Assembly: GCF_027627575.1 (NCBI RefSeq)
Contig: NZ_CP114065.1
Coordinates: 3,286,001-3,350,000 of the forward strand
DNA: 64,000 nucleotides
Source of the DNA: Kribbella sp. CA-293567
GTDB taxonomy: Bacteria > Actinomycetota > Actinomycetes > Propionibacteriales > Kribbellaceae
Direction of reading: 5' to 3'
In this document: positions 1 to 11,510 of the stretch, piece after piece
Position numbering within the stretch: position 1 is the stretch's first letter
How the letters are laid out: each line of letters opens with the position of its first letter
Translations under genes and position numbers: made by a program
The notes under the pieces: generated by a model
Told to the model about the DNA's origin: nothing
What the model saw: only the letters and a program-made list of their open reading frames with translations
The model's database searches: none

Positions 1-3200
<3,200 letters not shown>

Positions 3201-3233
3201 GGCAGCAAGGTAGGCAACCGGGGACCGATCAGG

Positions 3234-3275
3234 AAGGGTCTGACTCGAAGGGTCTGACCCGGAAAGGGCCTGACC
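3234..3275. repeat. Three tandem copies of AAGGG(T/C)CTGAC(T/C)
   Basis: Copies at 3234-3245, 3248-3259 and 3264-3275, spaced 14 and 16 bases. They fill the gap between the S1 protease stop and the LysR start. They could be binding sites for the LysR protein or part of the protease 3' end structure. Confidence 0.6.
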
Positions 3276-3291
3276 GGTCCCCGGCGGTCAG
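3270..3291 (-). terminator. Short hairpin at the S1 protease stop codon
   Basis: CTGACCG (3270-3276) pairs with CGGTCAG (3285-3291) around an 8-nt loop, and the right arm contains the protease stop codon. There is no T-tract. Possible weak terminator. Confidence 0.3.
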
Positions 3292-4625
3292 CGTGCCTGC
3301 CAGAGCGCGGGAACGTTGGGCGGTTCCCAGCCGGTCTGCGCGGTGTGACCCTGCAGGCACTGGTAGCGCTGCCCGCCGTAGGTGACGGTCGCGCCGGCCG
3401 CGTACGCCGTACCGGCCTGCCAGCTGGTTCCGCCGGGCGGAGTCGTCGGGGGAGTGGTGGGCGGAGTGGTCGGCGGGGTGCCGCCACTGACGGTCAGAGT
3501 GAGGCCGTAGACGCTCAGGATCTCGTTGACCGGCTGGAAGTAGATGACGCCACCGGAGGAACAGTTGCCGGAGCCACCGGAAGTGACGCCCTGTGCCTGG
3601 TCGCCGGTCAGCCACGAACCGCCGGAGTCACCGGGCTCGGCGCAGGCGTTGGTGCGGGTCAGGCCGGTGATGGTGCCTTCGGGGTAGGTCACCGACGCGT
3701 TCTTCTGCTGGATGGTGCCGCAGCGCCAGCCCGTCGTCGAACCCGACCGGCAGACCGACGAGCCCACCGCGGCCTCGGTCGAGCCCGCGACCGGCACCGT
3801 GCCGGGGTACCGGTTGACGAGCGCCCGTGAAGTGTTGCCGGCGGCAACTCTCACCCAGGCGTAGTCGTTGCCGGGAAAGCTCGATCCCGCGAAGGTGCCG
3901 CTCGGTTGCGTGGTGGTCGCGCCGGTCCGGCCACAGTGCCCGGCAGTCACGAAGCCGCCGGTCACCGCGAAGCCGACCGAGCAGCGACTGCCGCTGCCGA
4001 TGTAGTAGGCGTTGCCGCCGATCACGTCGATCAGTGGACGCGGGGTCTCGGTGGAGGTGACGAAGCGTGCCGCCGTACTGTCGACGCCACTGGCCTGCAC
4101 GAAAGCCTTTGCCTGGTTGGCTTTTCCTGCCCTGGTCAGCACGACGAGCTGGTTCGTGGTGACGTCGACGTACCAGCCGGGCACGGTCTTGGGGGCGCGG
4201 GAGGCCTTGCTGTCCAGGCGGTTCTTCAGGACGTCGAGCTGCGTGAGGCTGCGCGCTACGGTTCGGGGAACCGCCCCCGCCGCCCGGACCAGCCCGGCGC
4301 GTGCCGGATCGGTGATGCCGACCGTCAGCGTGGTCGCGTTCCGGTCGAGCCACGCGCCACCGAACGAGGCGCCGAGGCTGCCACGCAGGAAGCTCTCCGC
4401 GTCGGCGGCCTTGCTTTCCCGGGCGAGCCGGGCCCGCGCCTCGGTGGGGGAGATCCGCAGGTCGCGGGCGAGAGCGCTCACCATCGCGTCCTGGGCCGCG
4501 ACCGCAGGGTCGGCCGGGGCGACGTACGGCGCGGCGTTGCTGGGGTTGATCGGACTGAGAGTCAGCGCGGCGGCCAAGCCCGCTGCCGACAACGAGGCCG
4601 CAAGCGCGGCGATCTTTCGGGACAT
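3288..4625 (-). CDS. Secreted S1 (streptogrisin/alpha-lytic type) serine protease with chitin-binding tail
   Basis: 445-residue preproprotease. ATG at 4625 is chosen because AGGAG lies 7 bases upstream and a signal peptide (MSRKIAALAASLSAAGLAAA, cleavage near residue 31) follows directly. Residues about 35-200 form the alpha-lytic-type prodomain that assists folding. The mature domain has His230 (TAGHCG), Asp254 (GNDYAW) and Ser334 (EPGDSGGSW), with six cysteines placed for three disulfides (215/231, 292/302, 328/355). A PPTT repeat linker (383-399) leads to a CBM5/12-type domain with aromatic residues (SWQAGTAYAAG, YQCLQGHTAQTGWEP). The tail suggests attachment to chitin, so the enzyme may act on chitin-associated protein such as fungal or insect material. 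Confidence 0.95.
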   Translation of the reverse strand: MSRKIAALAASLSAAGLAAALTLSPINPSNAAPYVAPADPAVAAQDAMVSALARDLRISPTEARARLARESKAADAESFLRGSLGASFGGAWLDRNATTLTVGITDPARAGLVRAAGAVPRTVARSLTQLDVLKNRLDSKASRAPKTVPGWYVDVTTNQLVVLTRAGKANQAKAFVQASGVDSTAARFVTSTETPRPLIDVIGGNAYYIGSGSRCSVGFAVTGGFVTAGHCGRTGATTTQPSGTFAGSSFPGNDYAWVRVAAGNTSRALVNRYPGTVPVAGSTEAAVGSSVCRSGSTTGWRCGTIQQKNASVTYPEGTITGLTRTNACAEPGDSGGSWLTGDQAQGVTSGGSGNCSSGGVIYFQPVNEILSVYGLTLTVSGGTPPTTPPTTPPTTPPGGTSWQAGTAYAAGATVTYGGQRYQCLQGHTAQTGWEPPNVPALWQAR

Positions 4626-4789
4626 CTGCACTCCTGGGGGCGGTCCAGCTATGGATGGTGAACGGACCGTAACGACGAACCACCCCGCCGCGGCACATCC
4701 CAGCTGGGTCATACCGCGTCACAACGAGGACCACCGGCCTGTCAGTACTGGTGACGGATCTTCAACCACAGCAGGGAAAGCAGGGCATC

Positions 4790-5515
4790 ATGAGTGAGCA
4801 GAACCCGGTCGTCGTCCTGGTGCACGGCGCATTCGCGGAGGCGGCCAGCTGGAACGGGGTGATCGCGCAGCTGCAGGACAAGGGACTCCAGACCGTCGCG
4901 GTGGCCAACCCGCTGCGCAGTGTCGCGGGTGACGCGGCGTACGTGCGCGACGTGATCGAGGGAATCGGGCGGCCCGTCGTACTGGTCGGGCATTCCTACG
5001 GCGGCTTCGTGATCACCGAGGCGGCCGCCGGCAACGGCGACGTCCTCGGCCTGGTGTACGTCGACGCCTTCGCGCCCGACCACGGTGAGAACGCGTTCGA
5101 GTTGTCGGGCAAGTTTCCCGGCAGCACGCTCGGTGAGGCTCTCGACGCCTACCCGGTGTCGACGGGCGGGGTCGAGCTGGTGATCAGGCCGGAGCTGTTC
5201 CACCAGCAGTTCTGCGCGGACGTGCCGGCCGGGCAGGCCGCTCTGATGGCCGCGACGCAGCGGCCGGTCACCCAGACCGCCCTCACCGACGCCTTGCCGA
5301 CCGAGAAGCCGGCCTGGACGACCATCCCGTCGTGGTTCGTGATCAGCGACGCGGATCTCAACATCCCGGTCGCCCTGCACCGGTACTTCGCCGAGCGCGC
5401 GGGTGCCCGCGGTACCCACGAGGTGGCGGGTGGGTCGCACGCGCTGAGCGTCTCCCAGCCGGCTGCGGTGACCGCGACGATCCTGGCGGCGGTGGACGGG
5501 GTTTCCGGGCGGTAG
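4790..5515 (+). CDS. Alpha/beta hydrolase
   Basis: 241-residue single-domain alpha/beta hydrolase without signal peptide. ATG at 4790 (MSEQNPVVVL) is preferred over an in-frame upstream ATG at 4751, because the oxyanion-loop motif VHGAF starts right after it and a purine-rich stretch precedes it. The nucleophile elbow GHSYGG places Ser at residue 69. The acid is probably the Asp in SDADLNIP and the His that in GGSHALSVSQP. Family members are esterases or lyases resembling plant methyl-esterase/hydroxynitrile lyase-type proteins; the substrate cannot be told from sequence. It is divergent from the S1 protease and upstream of a two-component system on the same strand. Confidence 0.9.
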   Translation: MSEQNPVVVLVHGAFAEAASWNGVIAQLQDKGLQTVAVANPLRSVAGDAAYVRDVIEGIGRPVVLVGHSYGGFVITEAAAGNGDVLGLVYVDAFAPDHGENAFELSGKFPGSTLGEALDAYPVSTGGVELVIRPELFHQQFCADVPAGQAALMAATQRPVTQTALTDALPTEKPAWTTIPSWFVISDADLNIPVALHRYFAERAGARGTHEVAGGSHALSVSQPAAVTATILAAVDGVSGR

Positions 5516-5584
5516 CCCGATCCTCCACAGAACCTTCACGAGTCGTCCGCTACTTCTGACCAGCCCGGCTCATACGCTCACAAC

Positions 5585-6283
5585 ATGTCAGTGAGCGCGG
5601 TACGGCCGAAGGTTCTCGTGGTCGAGGACGAGCCGGTGATCAACCAGGCGGTCACCGACCGGTTGCGTGGGTCGGGGTACGACGTGGTGCAGGCCTGGGA
5701 CGGGCCCGGAGCAGTCGCACGGTTCGCCGAGACGGCGCCGGACCTGGTCCTGCTGGACGTGATGCTGCCCGGATTCGACGGCCATGAGGTGTGCCGGCGG
5801 ATCCAGGCGGCCCGGCCGGTCCCGGTACTGATGCTGACCGCTCGCGACGACGAGGCGGACATCCTGATCGGCCTCGGCGTCGGGGCCGACGACTACCTGA
5901 CCAAGCCGTTCCGGATGCGTGAGCTGGTGGCCCGGGTCGGTGCCCTGTTGCGCCGGGTCGACCGGGCGGCGGAGCTGACGACCCGGTCGGCGACCGACCT
6001 GGGGGAGCTGCGGATCGACGCGGCCTCCCGCCGGGTCTGGGTCGCGGACGCCGAGGTCCACCTCACTCCGACCGAGTTCGATCTGCTGGTCTGCTTGGCC
6101 GCCAACCCCGGCGTGGTCCTGACGCGAGAGAACCTGTACGCCGAGGTCTGGGGCTGGCCGGGCGCCTCCGGGACCCGCACGGTGGACAGCCATGTGAAGG
6201 CGTTGCGCGCCAAGATCGGCGCCGACCGGGTGCGAACCGTGCACGGCGTCGGCTATGCGTTGGAGCCCGGTGGTGCCTCATGA
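5585..6283 (+). CDS. OmpR/PhoB-family response regulator
   Basis: 232 residues. Receiver domain with the acidic pair Glu14-Asp15, phospho-acceptor Asp58 (LVLLDVMLP), Thr85 and Lys107 (LTKPF). A winged-helix DNA-binding domain follows (LTPTEFDLLVCLA, VDSHVKALRAKIGADRVRTVHGVGYAL). Its stop overlaps the start of the histidine kinase gene by 4 bases, so the two are translationally coupled. No clear Shine-Dalgarno precedes the ATG; a TACGCT element six bases upstream would fit a leaderless mRNA. Confidence 0.95.
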   Translation: MSVSAVRPKVLVVEDEPVINQAVTDRLRGSGYDVVQAWDGPGAVARFAETAPDLVLLDVMLPGFDGHEVCRRIQAARPVPVLMLTARDDEADILIGLGVGADDYLTKPFRMRELVARVGALLRRVDRAAELTTRSATDLGELRIDAASRRVWVADAEVHLTPTEFDLLVCLAANPGVVLTRENLYAEVWGWPGASGTRTVDSHVKALRAKIGADRVRTVHGVGYALEPGGAS

Positions 6284-8841
6284 GCGGACCGATCCTCAAC
6301 CAGGTCACGTCGGTCAAGGTCAAGCTCGGCCTGCTCGTCGCCGTCAGCGTCACGGTGGCTTCGGTCCTCGCGGCGACCGGCGCGGTCGGCAGCGTGCCGT
6401 TCTGGCTCACCGTCCCGGTCACGGTGGCACTCGCGCTGGGAGTGACCCAGCTGCTCGCCGTCGGGATGACCTCGCCGCTGCGCGAGATGACCACGGCGGC
6501 CCGGCGAATGGCGCGTGGCGACTACTCCGGCCGCGTGACCGCGACGTCGAGTGACGAGGTCGGCGAGCTGGCCCGAGCGTTCAACCGGATGGCGGAGGAC
6601 CTCGCCGCGGTCGACCGGCAGCGCCGCGAGCTGGTGGCCAACGTGAGTCACGAACTGCGGACCCCGCTCGCCGCGTTGTGCGCCGTACTGGAGAACCTGG
6701 TCGACGGCGTCGCCGAGCCCGATCCGGTCACTCTGCGGACCGCGCTCGACCAGGCGGAACGCCTGGCAGCGCTGGCTTCCGACCTGCTCGATCTGGCCCG
6801 GGTGGACGCCGGCAAGGCCAAGTTCGCCGCGACCCAGGTGCCGATCGGGGACCTGCTGGAGCGCGCTGTCGCAGAGGCGACGGTGACCGGCCGCGAGGTC
6901 CGGTACGACGTACAGGTCACGCCGGCGGATCTGACCGTGTCCGCGGACCTGTCGCGCCTGCACCAGCTGATCGCGAACCTGCTCGACAACGCGTCGAGAC
7001 ACAGCCCCAGCGGGGGAGTCGTCCGGCTCATCGCGCTGGAGACCCCAGCGGGCTGGCGGTTGGAGGTCATCGACGAAGGGCCGGGAATCCCGGCCGCGGA
7101 CCGCGATCGCGTCTTCGAGCGCTTCGGGACGCTGGCCGACACCGATGGCGGCGGCGGTACCGGCCTGGGGCTGGCGATCGCCCGGTGGGTGACCGACCTG
7201 CACGGCGGCACCATCCACTTCGTCGAGCCGGAGCCGGGCAGTACCGGTGCCCGAGTGCGCGTCGACCTCCCGCGCGAACCACGACAGCAACACAACCATC
7301 TGCCCAGTAAGGCCAAGGAGCCCGTGATGACCCAACCGGTCGATCCCGCACCCCCCGCACCGCCGGCGCCACCCGCCGTCGGCGTACCCCGCTCGCCCGA
7401 GTCGCCGATGGACGCGTTGTTCGGCCGGTTCTGGCCCGAGGCACGGCTGCCCGGCAACGTCCGCGCGGTGCTCTACAGCCTCGGGGTCGGGCTGCTGGCC
7501 TCGATCATCCTGCCGTTCCGCGACATGGGAATCGGCTCCACGATCCTCCTGCTGGCCGCGGGCGCGGTCGTACTGCGCTTCAGCGTCAACCGGCGCTCCC
7601 GCTTCACTCAGGCCTGCGCGGTGCTGTGCGGCCTGTTGTCGGTGACGACAGTGGTGCGCGACGCGGAGTGGATCGTGATCCTCTGCATCCTCGCCGGTGG
7701 CGTGGTCTGCGTGGCAGGGCTAGTCAACGGCCGCAGTATGCCGGCCTTCGTGCTGGCCGGGATCTCGCTCCCGCTGGCCGGTTTGCGCGGTCTGCCGTGG
7801 TTGGGCCGGTCACTCCAAGCGGTGTCCGGGCTGCGGAAGAGTGCCGCGGCACTGCGAACCGTCGTGTGGTCGGTGCTCGGCGTTCTGGTCTTCGGACTGC
7901 TGTTCGCCTCGGCCGACGCGCTGTTCGCCAAGTGGGCCGGCGCGATCGTCCCGGACCTGCAGATGGACACGTTCGTCCTGCGTGCGTTCCTGACCGTCTT
8001 CATCGGGGGACTGGTGCTCGCGGCGGTCTACCTCGCGCTGAACCCGCCGCACGTCGAGACCCGCAACGGCCCGGCCCGGCCGGTCGCACGCCGCTACGAG
8101 TGGCTCGCTCCCGTCCTGCTCGTCGATGCGGTCTTCTTGGTTTTCCTTGTAGCACAGGCCACTGCGAGTTTCGGCGGACACGAGTACCTCGAACGCGTCA
8201 CCGGACTGACCTACGCGGAGTACGTGCACCAGGGTTTCGGTCAGCTCACCGTCGCCACGGCCCTCACCCTTCTCGTCGTCTGGGCGGCCGCGCGCAAAGC
8301 ACCCCGTACGACGACCGCCGACGTCGCCTGGCTGCGCGGTTCGCTCGGCGTGCTGTGTGCGCTGACTCTGGTCGTGGTCGCCTCGGCGCTCTACCGGATG
8401 CACCTCTACCAAGAGGCCTACGGCTTCACCGAACTCCGCTTGCTGGTCGACGTGTTCGAAGGCTGGCTGGGCCTGCTGGTGATCGGCGTGATGGTCGCCG
8501 GCATCACCCTCAAGGCGACCTGGCTGCCGCGGGCGGCACTGCTGAGCGGCGCGGCGTTCCTGCTGGGCCTGGCGGCGATCAACCCGGACGCGTGGATCGC
8601 CCAGCACAACATCGATCGCTACACCGCCACCGGCAAGGTCGACTGGCTGTTCCTGCAGAACCTGTCGCAGGACGCCGTACCGGTTCTGGACACGCTGCCG
8701 AAGGAGGTGGCCGGGTGCGCGCTGAAGGGGTACGAACCCAGCGACGACGACTGGCTGGAGTGGAACATCGGCCGTCATCGCGCTGAGTCCGTGCTGACTA
8801 CCCCCGACTATCTGCCCTGTCCTATTGCTCCCACCCGGTGA
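6280..8841 (+). CDS. Histidine kinase fused to a DUF4173/DUF4153-type membrane protein
   Basis: 853-residue open frame. Residues 1-345 are a compact sensor kinase: two membrane helices (about 15-62) with almost no extracellular loop, HAMP, H-box NVSHELRTPL with His124, N-box NLLDNASRHS, G-boxes DEGPGIP and GGGGTGLGLAIA. A Pro-rich joint (PAPPAPPAPP) leads to a second half with about ten membrane helices and motifs of the DUF4173 family (EYVHQGFGQLTVATA, AINPDAWIAQHNIDRYT). The joint contains an internal start (ATG at 7327, residue 350) with a good ribosome site, so the two halves look like formerly separate genes. It may be a true fusion or may also yield a separate membrane protein. The 3' end overlaps the convergent VOC gene by 20 bases. 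Confidence 0.85.
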   Translation: MSGPILNQVTSVKVKLGLLVAVSVTVASVLAATGAVGSVPFWLTVPVTVALALGVTQLLAVGMTSPLREMTTAARRMARGDYSGRVTATSSDEVGELARAFNRMAEDLAAVDRQRRELVANVSHELRTPLAALCAVLENLVDGVAEPDPVTLRTALDQAERLAALASDLLDLARVDAGKAKFAATQVPIGDLLERAVAEATVTGREVRYDVQVTPADLTVSADLSRLHQLIANLLDNASRHSPSGGVVRLIALETPAGWRLEVIDEGPGIPAADRDRVFERFGTLADTDGGGGTGLGLAIARWVTDLHGGTIHFVEPEPGSTGARVRVDLPREPRQQHNHLPSKAKEPVMTQPVDPAPPAPPAPPAVGVPRSPESPMDALFGRFWPEARLPGNVRAVLYSLGVGLLASIILPFRDMGIGSTILLLAAGAVVLRFSVNRRSRFTQACAVLCGLLSVTTVVRDAEWIVILCILAGGVVCVAGLVNGRSMPAFVLAGISLPLAGLRGLPWLGRSLQAVSGLRKSAAALRTVVWSVLGVLVFGLLFASADALFAKWAGAIVPDLQMDTFVLRAFLTVFIGGLVLAAVYLALNPPHVETRNGPARPVARRYEWLAPVLLVDAVFLVFLVAQATASFGGHEYLERVTGLTYAEYVHQGFGQLTVATALTLLVVWAAARKAPRTTTADVAWLRGSLGVLCALTLVVVASALYRMHLYQEAYGFTELRLLVDVFEGWLGLLVIGVMVAGITLKATWLPRAALLSGAAFLLGLAAINPDAWIAQHNIDRYTATGKVDWLFLQNLSQDAVPVLDTLPKEVAGCALKGYEPSDDDWLEWNIGRHRAESVLTTPDYLPCPIAPTR
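7315..7329 (+). promoter_or_regulatory. Internal ribosome-binding site and start inside the kinase/DUF4173 fusion
   Basis: AAGGAG at 7315-7320 is followed by a GTG (7324) and an ATG (7327), both in the frame of the long gene. The following residues (MTQPVDPAPP) look like a typical N-terminus. This suggests either independent translation of the membrane half or a relic of a lost stop codon. Confidence 0.55.
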
Positions 8842-9247
8842 CGGCGACGTCGAGGACCCAGACCACGCCGAACCGGTCCTTGAGCATCCCGTAGAGGGGT
8901 GACCAGCCGGCCGGCGCGAGGTCCTCGACGATGTCGGCGCCTTCGGACAGGCCCTTCCAGTAGGTGGTGATCTCCTCGGCGCTGTCGCCGCGGAGGGAGA
9001 CGAACACCGAGTTGACGCCCTGGTCGTACGGCATCCGCGCCGGTACGTCGTACGCCATCACGTGCGGGCCGTTGTCGCTCAGGACCTGGCCCCAGACGAT
9101 CAGGTCCGCGTCCGCCGGATCCTGGGCGCGCTGGGCCTGCCGGTAGGTGAACTGGCTGATCTCGCCGCCGAAGACGGACTGGTAGAAGGCCAGTGCCGCC
9201 CGGGCGTCGCCGCGGAAGTTGAGGTGGGTGGTGGTGGTGACGGACAT
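8822..9247 (-). CDS. VOC-family (PhnB/glyoxalase-like) protein
   Basis: 141 residues. ATG at 9247 (MSVTTTTHLNFRGDA) follows TAGGAG at proper spacing; a further ATG 15 bases upstream sits before that ribosome site and is rejected. It resembles the PhnB-like 'DUF1428/3-demethylubiquinone methyltransferase-like' branch: NFRGDARAALAFYQSVFGGE at the start and YGMLKDRFGVVWVLDV at the end. Such proteins bind metal or small molecules; the substrate is unknown. Divergent from the WYL regulator (91 bp apart), which probably controls it. Confidence 0.88.
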   Translation of the reverse strand: MSVTTTTHLNFRGDARAALAFYQSVFGGEISQFTYRQAQRAQDPADADLIVWGQVLSDNGPHVMAYDVPARMPYDQGVNSVFVSLRGDSAEEITTYWKGLSEGADIVEDLAPAGWSPLYGMLKDRFGVVWVLDVAVTGWEQ

Positions 9248-9338
9248 CGTTGCTCCTAGCATCGATCGGTTCGGGTAGTCGCTACGCTAGGATGTATCGC
9301 GGCCACTTCCTGACCGCGATTGCGCCGATACTGGAGCA

Positions 9339-10301
9339 ATGGCGAACACGAGCTCACGGACCCTGCGGCTGCTCTCGCTGTTGCAGGCCCGCCGCTACTG
9401 GCCCGGTCCGGCCCTGGCCGATCGGCTGGGCGTCTCGGCGCGGACCCTGCGTCGCGATGTCGACCGGCTGCGGGAACTCGGCTATCCGGTCGACGCCAAT
9501 CCGGGCGTCGACGGCGGCTACGCGCTCGCTCCTGGCGCTTCTCTGCCGCCGCTCGTGGTCGATGACGACGAGGCGATGGCGCTGGCGGTGGCCATCCAGT
9601 CCCACGTCGCCGGTGGCGGGAGCGGCGAGGCCGGGCTGCGGGCGTTGACCAAGATCACGCAGGTGATGCCGCGGCGACTCCGGGCCCGGCTCAAGGCAGT
9701 CAGTTCGGCCACGACGCCCGCGGCGCCTTGGAGCAGCGGCACCGAGGCGCCGGTGGACCACGTCGTACTGACGACTTTGGCGCTCGGCTGCCGTGACGCC
9801 GAGCGGCTGCGCTTCGCCTATCGCGCGCTGAGTGGGGCACGATCGGAACGGCTGGTCGAACCGCTGCAACTCGTGCCACTGGGCCACCGCTGGTATCTGG
9901 TGGCTTATGACCTCGATCGGCAGGACTGGCGGACCTTCCGGATCGACCGGATCACCGCCGCCGAAGGAACCGGTACGCCGTTCGCGCCGCGCAGGCCGCC
10001 GTTCGACGACGTGGCGGCCTTCGTGCGTGCCAACGTCCTGGGCAGCGCAGCTGGTGACAAGCATCAGGTCGAGGTGATCATCGAAGCGCCGGCCGAGACG
10101 GTCGCCGCCCACGTCGGACGATGGGCGCAAGTACAGGCGCGTGGTACTACGAGTTGCACGCTGACGATGGAGACGGACTCGCTCGACGGTCCGCTCTTCA
10201 CACTGGGGGCGATCGGCGCGGAGTTCACCGTGGTCGGCCCACCCGAACTCAAGGCCCTTGTGCTGGAGCGAGGGGCTCTCTTCCTGCGTTCCGTCGGCTG
10301 A
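9339..10301 (+). CDS. WYL-domain (YafY-type) transcriptional regulator
   Basis: 320 residues. N-terminal HTH_11 winged helix (LLSLLQARRYWPGPALADRL, VSARTLRRDVDRLRELGYPV) followed by a WYL effector domain (LRFAYRALSGARSERLVEPL, RWYLVAYDLDRQDWRTFRID) and a WCX-type C-terminus. The canonical W-Y-L triad is present in HRWYLVAYD. Divergent partner: the VOC gene at 9247. This pairing (WYL regulator next to a VOC gene) is common in actinomycetes and suggests local control. Confidence 0.93.
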   Translation: MANTSSRTLRLLSLLQARRYWPGPALADRLGVSARTLRRDVDRLRELGYPVDANPGVDGGYALAPGASLPPLVVDDDEAMALAVAIQSHVAGGGSGEAGLRALTKITQVMPRRLRARLKAVSSATTPAAPWSSGTEAPVDHVVLTTLALGCRDAERLRFAYRALSGARSERLVEPLQLVPLGHRWYLVAYDLDRQDWRTFRIDRITAAEGTGTPFAPRRPPFDDVAAFVRANVLGSAAGDKHQVEVIIEAPAETVAAHVGRWAQVQARGTTSCTLTMETDSLDGPLFTLGAIGAEFTVVGPPELKALVLERGALFLRSVG

Positions 10302-10564
10302 CGACCGGATCAGCAGCGCGCGCACGATCGCCTTGGATTGCTCACTTTCTGCCCAGATCCGAAGACTTACGACCGGTCGGCCGCTCACCTAGACTCCGAT
10401 GCTCCGGCACCGACCGCAGGGAAGGGGGCGTCATGCGCTGCATCGAACCGCCAGTCGAGAGCTGACTCCACAGTGAAGCGTGGCGCTGCGCCCGGCGCTC
10501 CGGCTCGGGCGCACGTCGACAGCCATCCGGTATCCCCGGCTACCGGTCGATCGTGTGAGGACCG

Positions 10565-11506
10565 ATGCCCGCCGTACCCGTGACCGTCGACGCCCGGCAA
10601 CTCGATCGGAACATCCAGCGTTTCCATCAGCAGGTGGCGGACGCCGGTTGCGTGACCAGAGCGCACCAGAAGGCGCACCGCACCATCGAACTGGCTACCC
10701 GGCAGGTACTGGCCGGCGCGGCCGGCATCGCGGTCCACAGCGCGCAGGCAGCGCGGGACCTCGCCGCTGCCGGGGTGACCGACGTCGTGGTGGCGTGGCC
10801 CTGGCGGGAGCCGTGGCGGTGGCCGCTGTACGTCAGCGCCGCCGCTGAGCTCGAGCACTTCGCCGTCCACGTCGACGAGGCGGAATCGATCACCGGCCTG
10901 GGACGAGCGGCGGCTGCTGCCGGGCTCCAGATCGGCGTGCGGATCGACCTGCGGCACACCCCGGCGGCCGAAGTCCTACCACTGGCCCGCCTGGCCGACG
11001 CCACTGCTGGGGTGCGGCTGGATGGAGTGACCGGATACCACGGGCCGGAAACCGCCGAGGACATCAAGGACTTCGCGCTGCTGGGACGACGTCATGCCGA
11101 ACACCTCGTCGGTGTCGCAGCGTCGATCCGGGCCGAGGGGATCGACTGCCCGGTCGTCAGTGCGGGCGGTACTCCGACAGCCGCGGGGGCCCTCGGTGTC
11201 GAGGGCATCACTGAGATCGTCGCGGGTGCGTATGCGACGCTCGATGCCGGGCTCGCCGCCGCGGGGGCCTGTGATCTCGCGGAGGTCGCGATCAGCGTGG
11301 CCGGCGATCACGCCGACCTGCTGGTCGACTGTGCTCAGCCCTGGGATCCCGGATCGGTCGCGGTGCCTCTGCACGGCCGGTTGCTGCCCGGCCACATCTG
11401 CCCGCTGGCCCGGAACCTGATGCGCGGCAAGGTCGAGATCACCGTGGTCGACGGCGGCGTACCGGTCGATCGCTGGCTGCCACAGGGCAGACCGGATCGC
11501 GAGTAA
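10565..11506 (+). CDS. Alanine-racemase-fold PLP enzyme, D-threonine aldolase / D-serine dehydratase-like
   Basis: 313 residues with an alanine racemase N-terminal (fold type III) barrel: VTVDARQLDRNIQRF, then TRAHQKAHRT, where Lys is the likely PLP lysine (family form RPHxKTHK). SAGGTPT matches the phosphate-binding strand. The C-terminal DSD1 domain shows LLPGHICPLARN, matching the family's PxHxCxxxN metal-site motif. Members cleave beta-hydroxy-D-amino acids or deaminate D-serine, with a divalent metal. It is shorter than most relatives (about 360-380). ATG at 10565 has GTGAGGACC upstream. First gene of a three-gene operon; the MFS gene starts 4 bases after its stop. Confidence 0.8.
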   Translation: MPAVPVTVDARQLDRNIQRFHQQVADAGCVTRAHQKAHRTIELATRQVLAGAAGIAVHSAQAARDLAAAGVTDVVVAWPWREPWRWPLYVSAAAELEHFAVHVDEAESITGLGRAAAAAGLQIGVRIDLRHTPAAEVLPLARLADATAGVRLDGVTGYHGPETAEDIKDFALLGRRHAEHLVGVAASIRAEGIDCPVVSAGGTPTAAGALGVEGITEIVAGAYATLDAGLAAAGACDLAEVAISVAGDHADLLVDCAQPWDPGSVAVPLHGRLLPGHICPLARNLMRGKVEITVVDGGVPVDRWLPQGRPDRE

Positions 11507-11510
11507 ACCG

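Noticed and set aside
3432..3485. Short GGAGT/GGGTG-type microsatellite
   Set aside because: It encodes the PPTT linker of the S1 protease.
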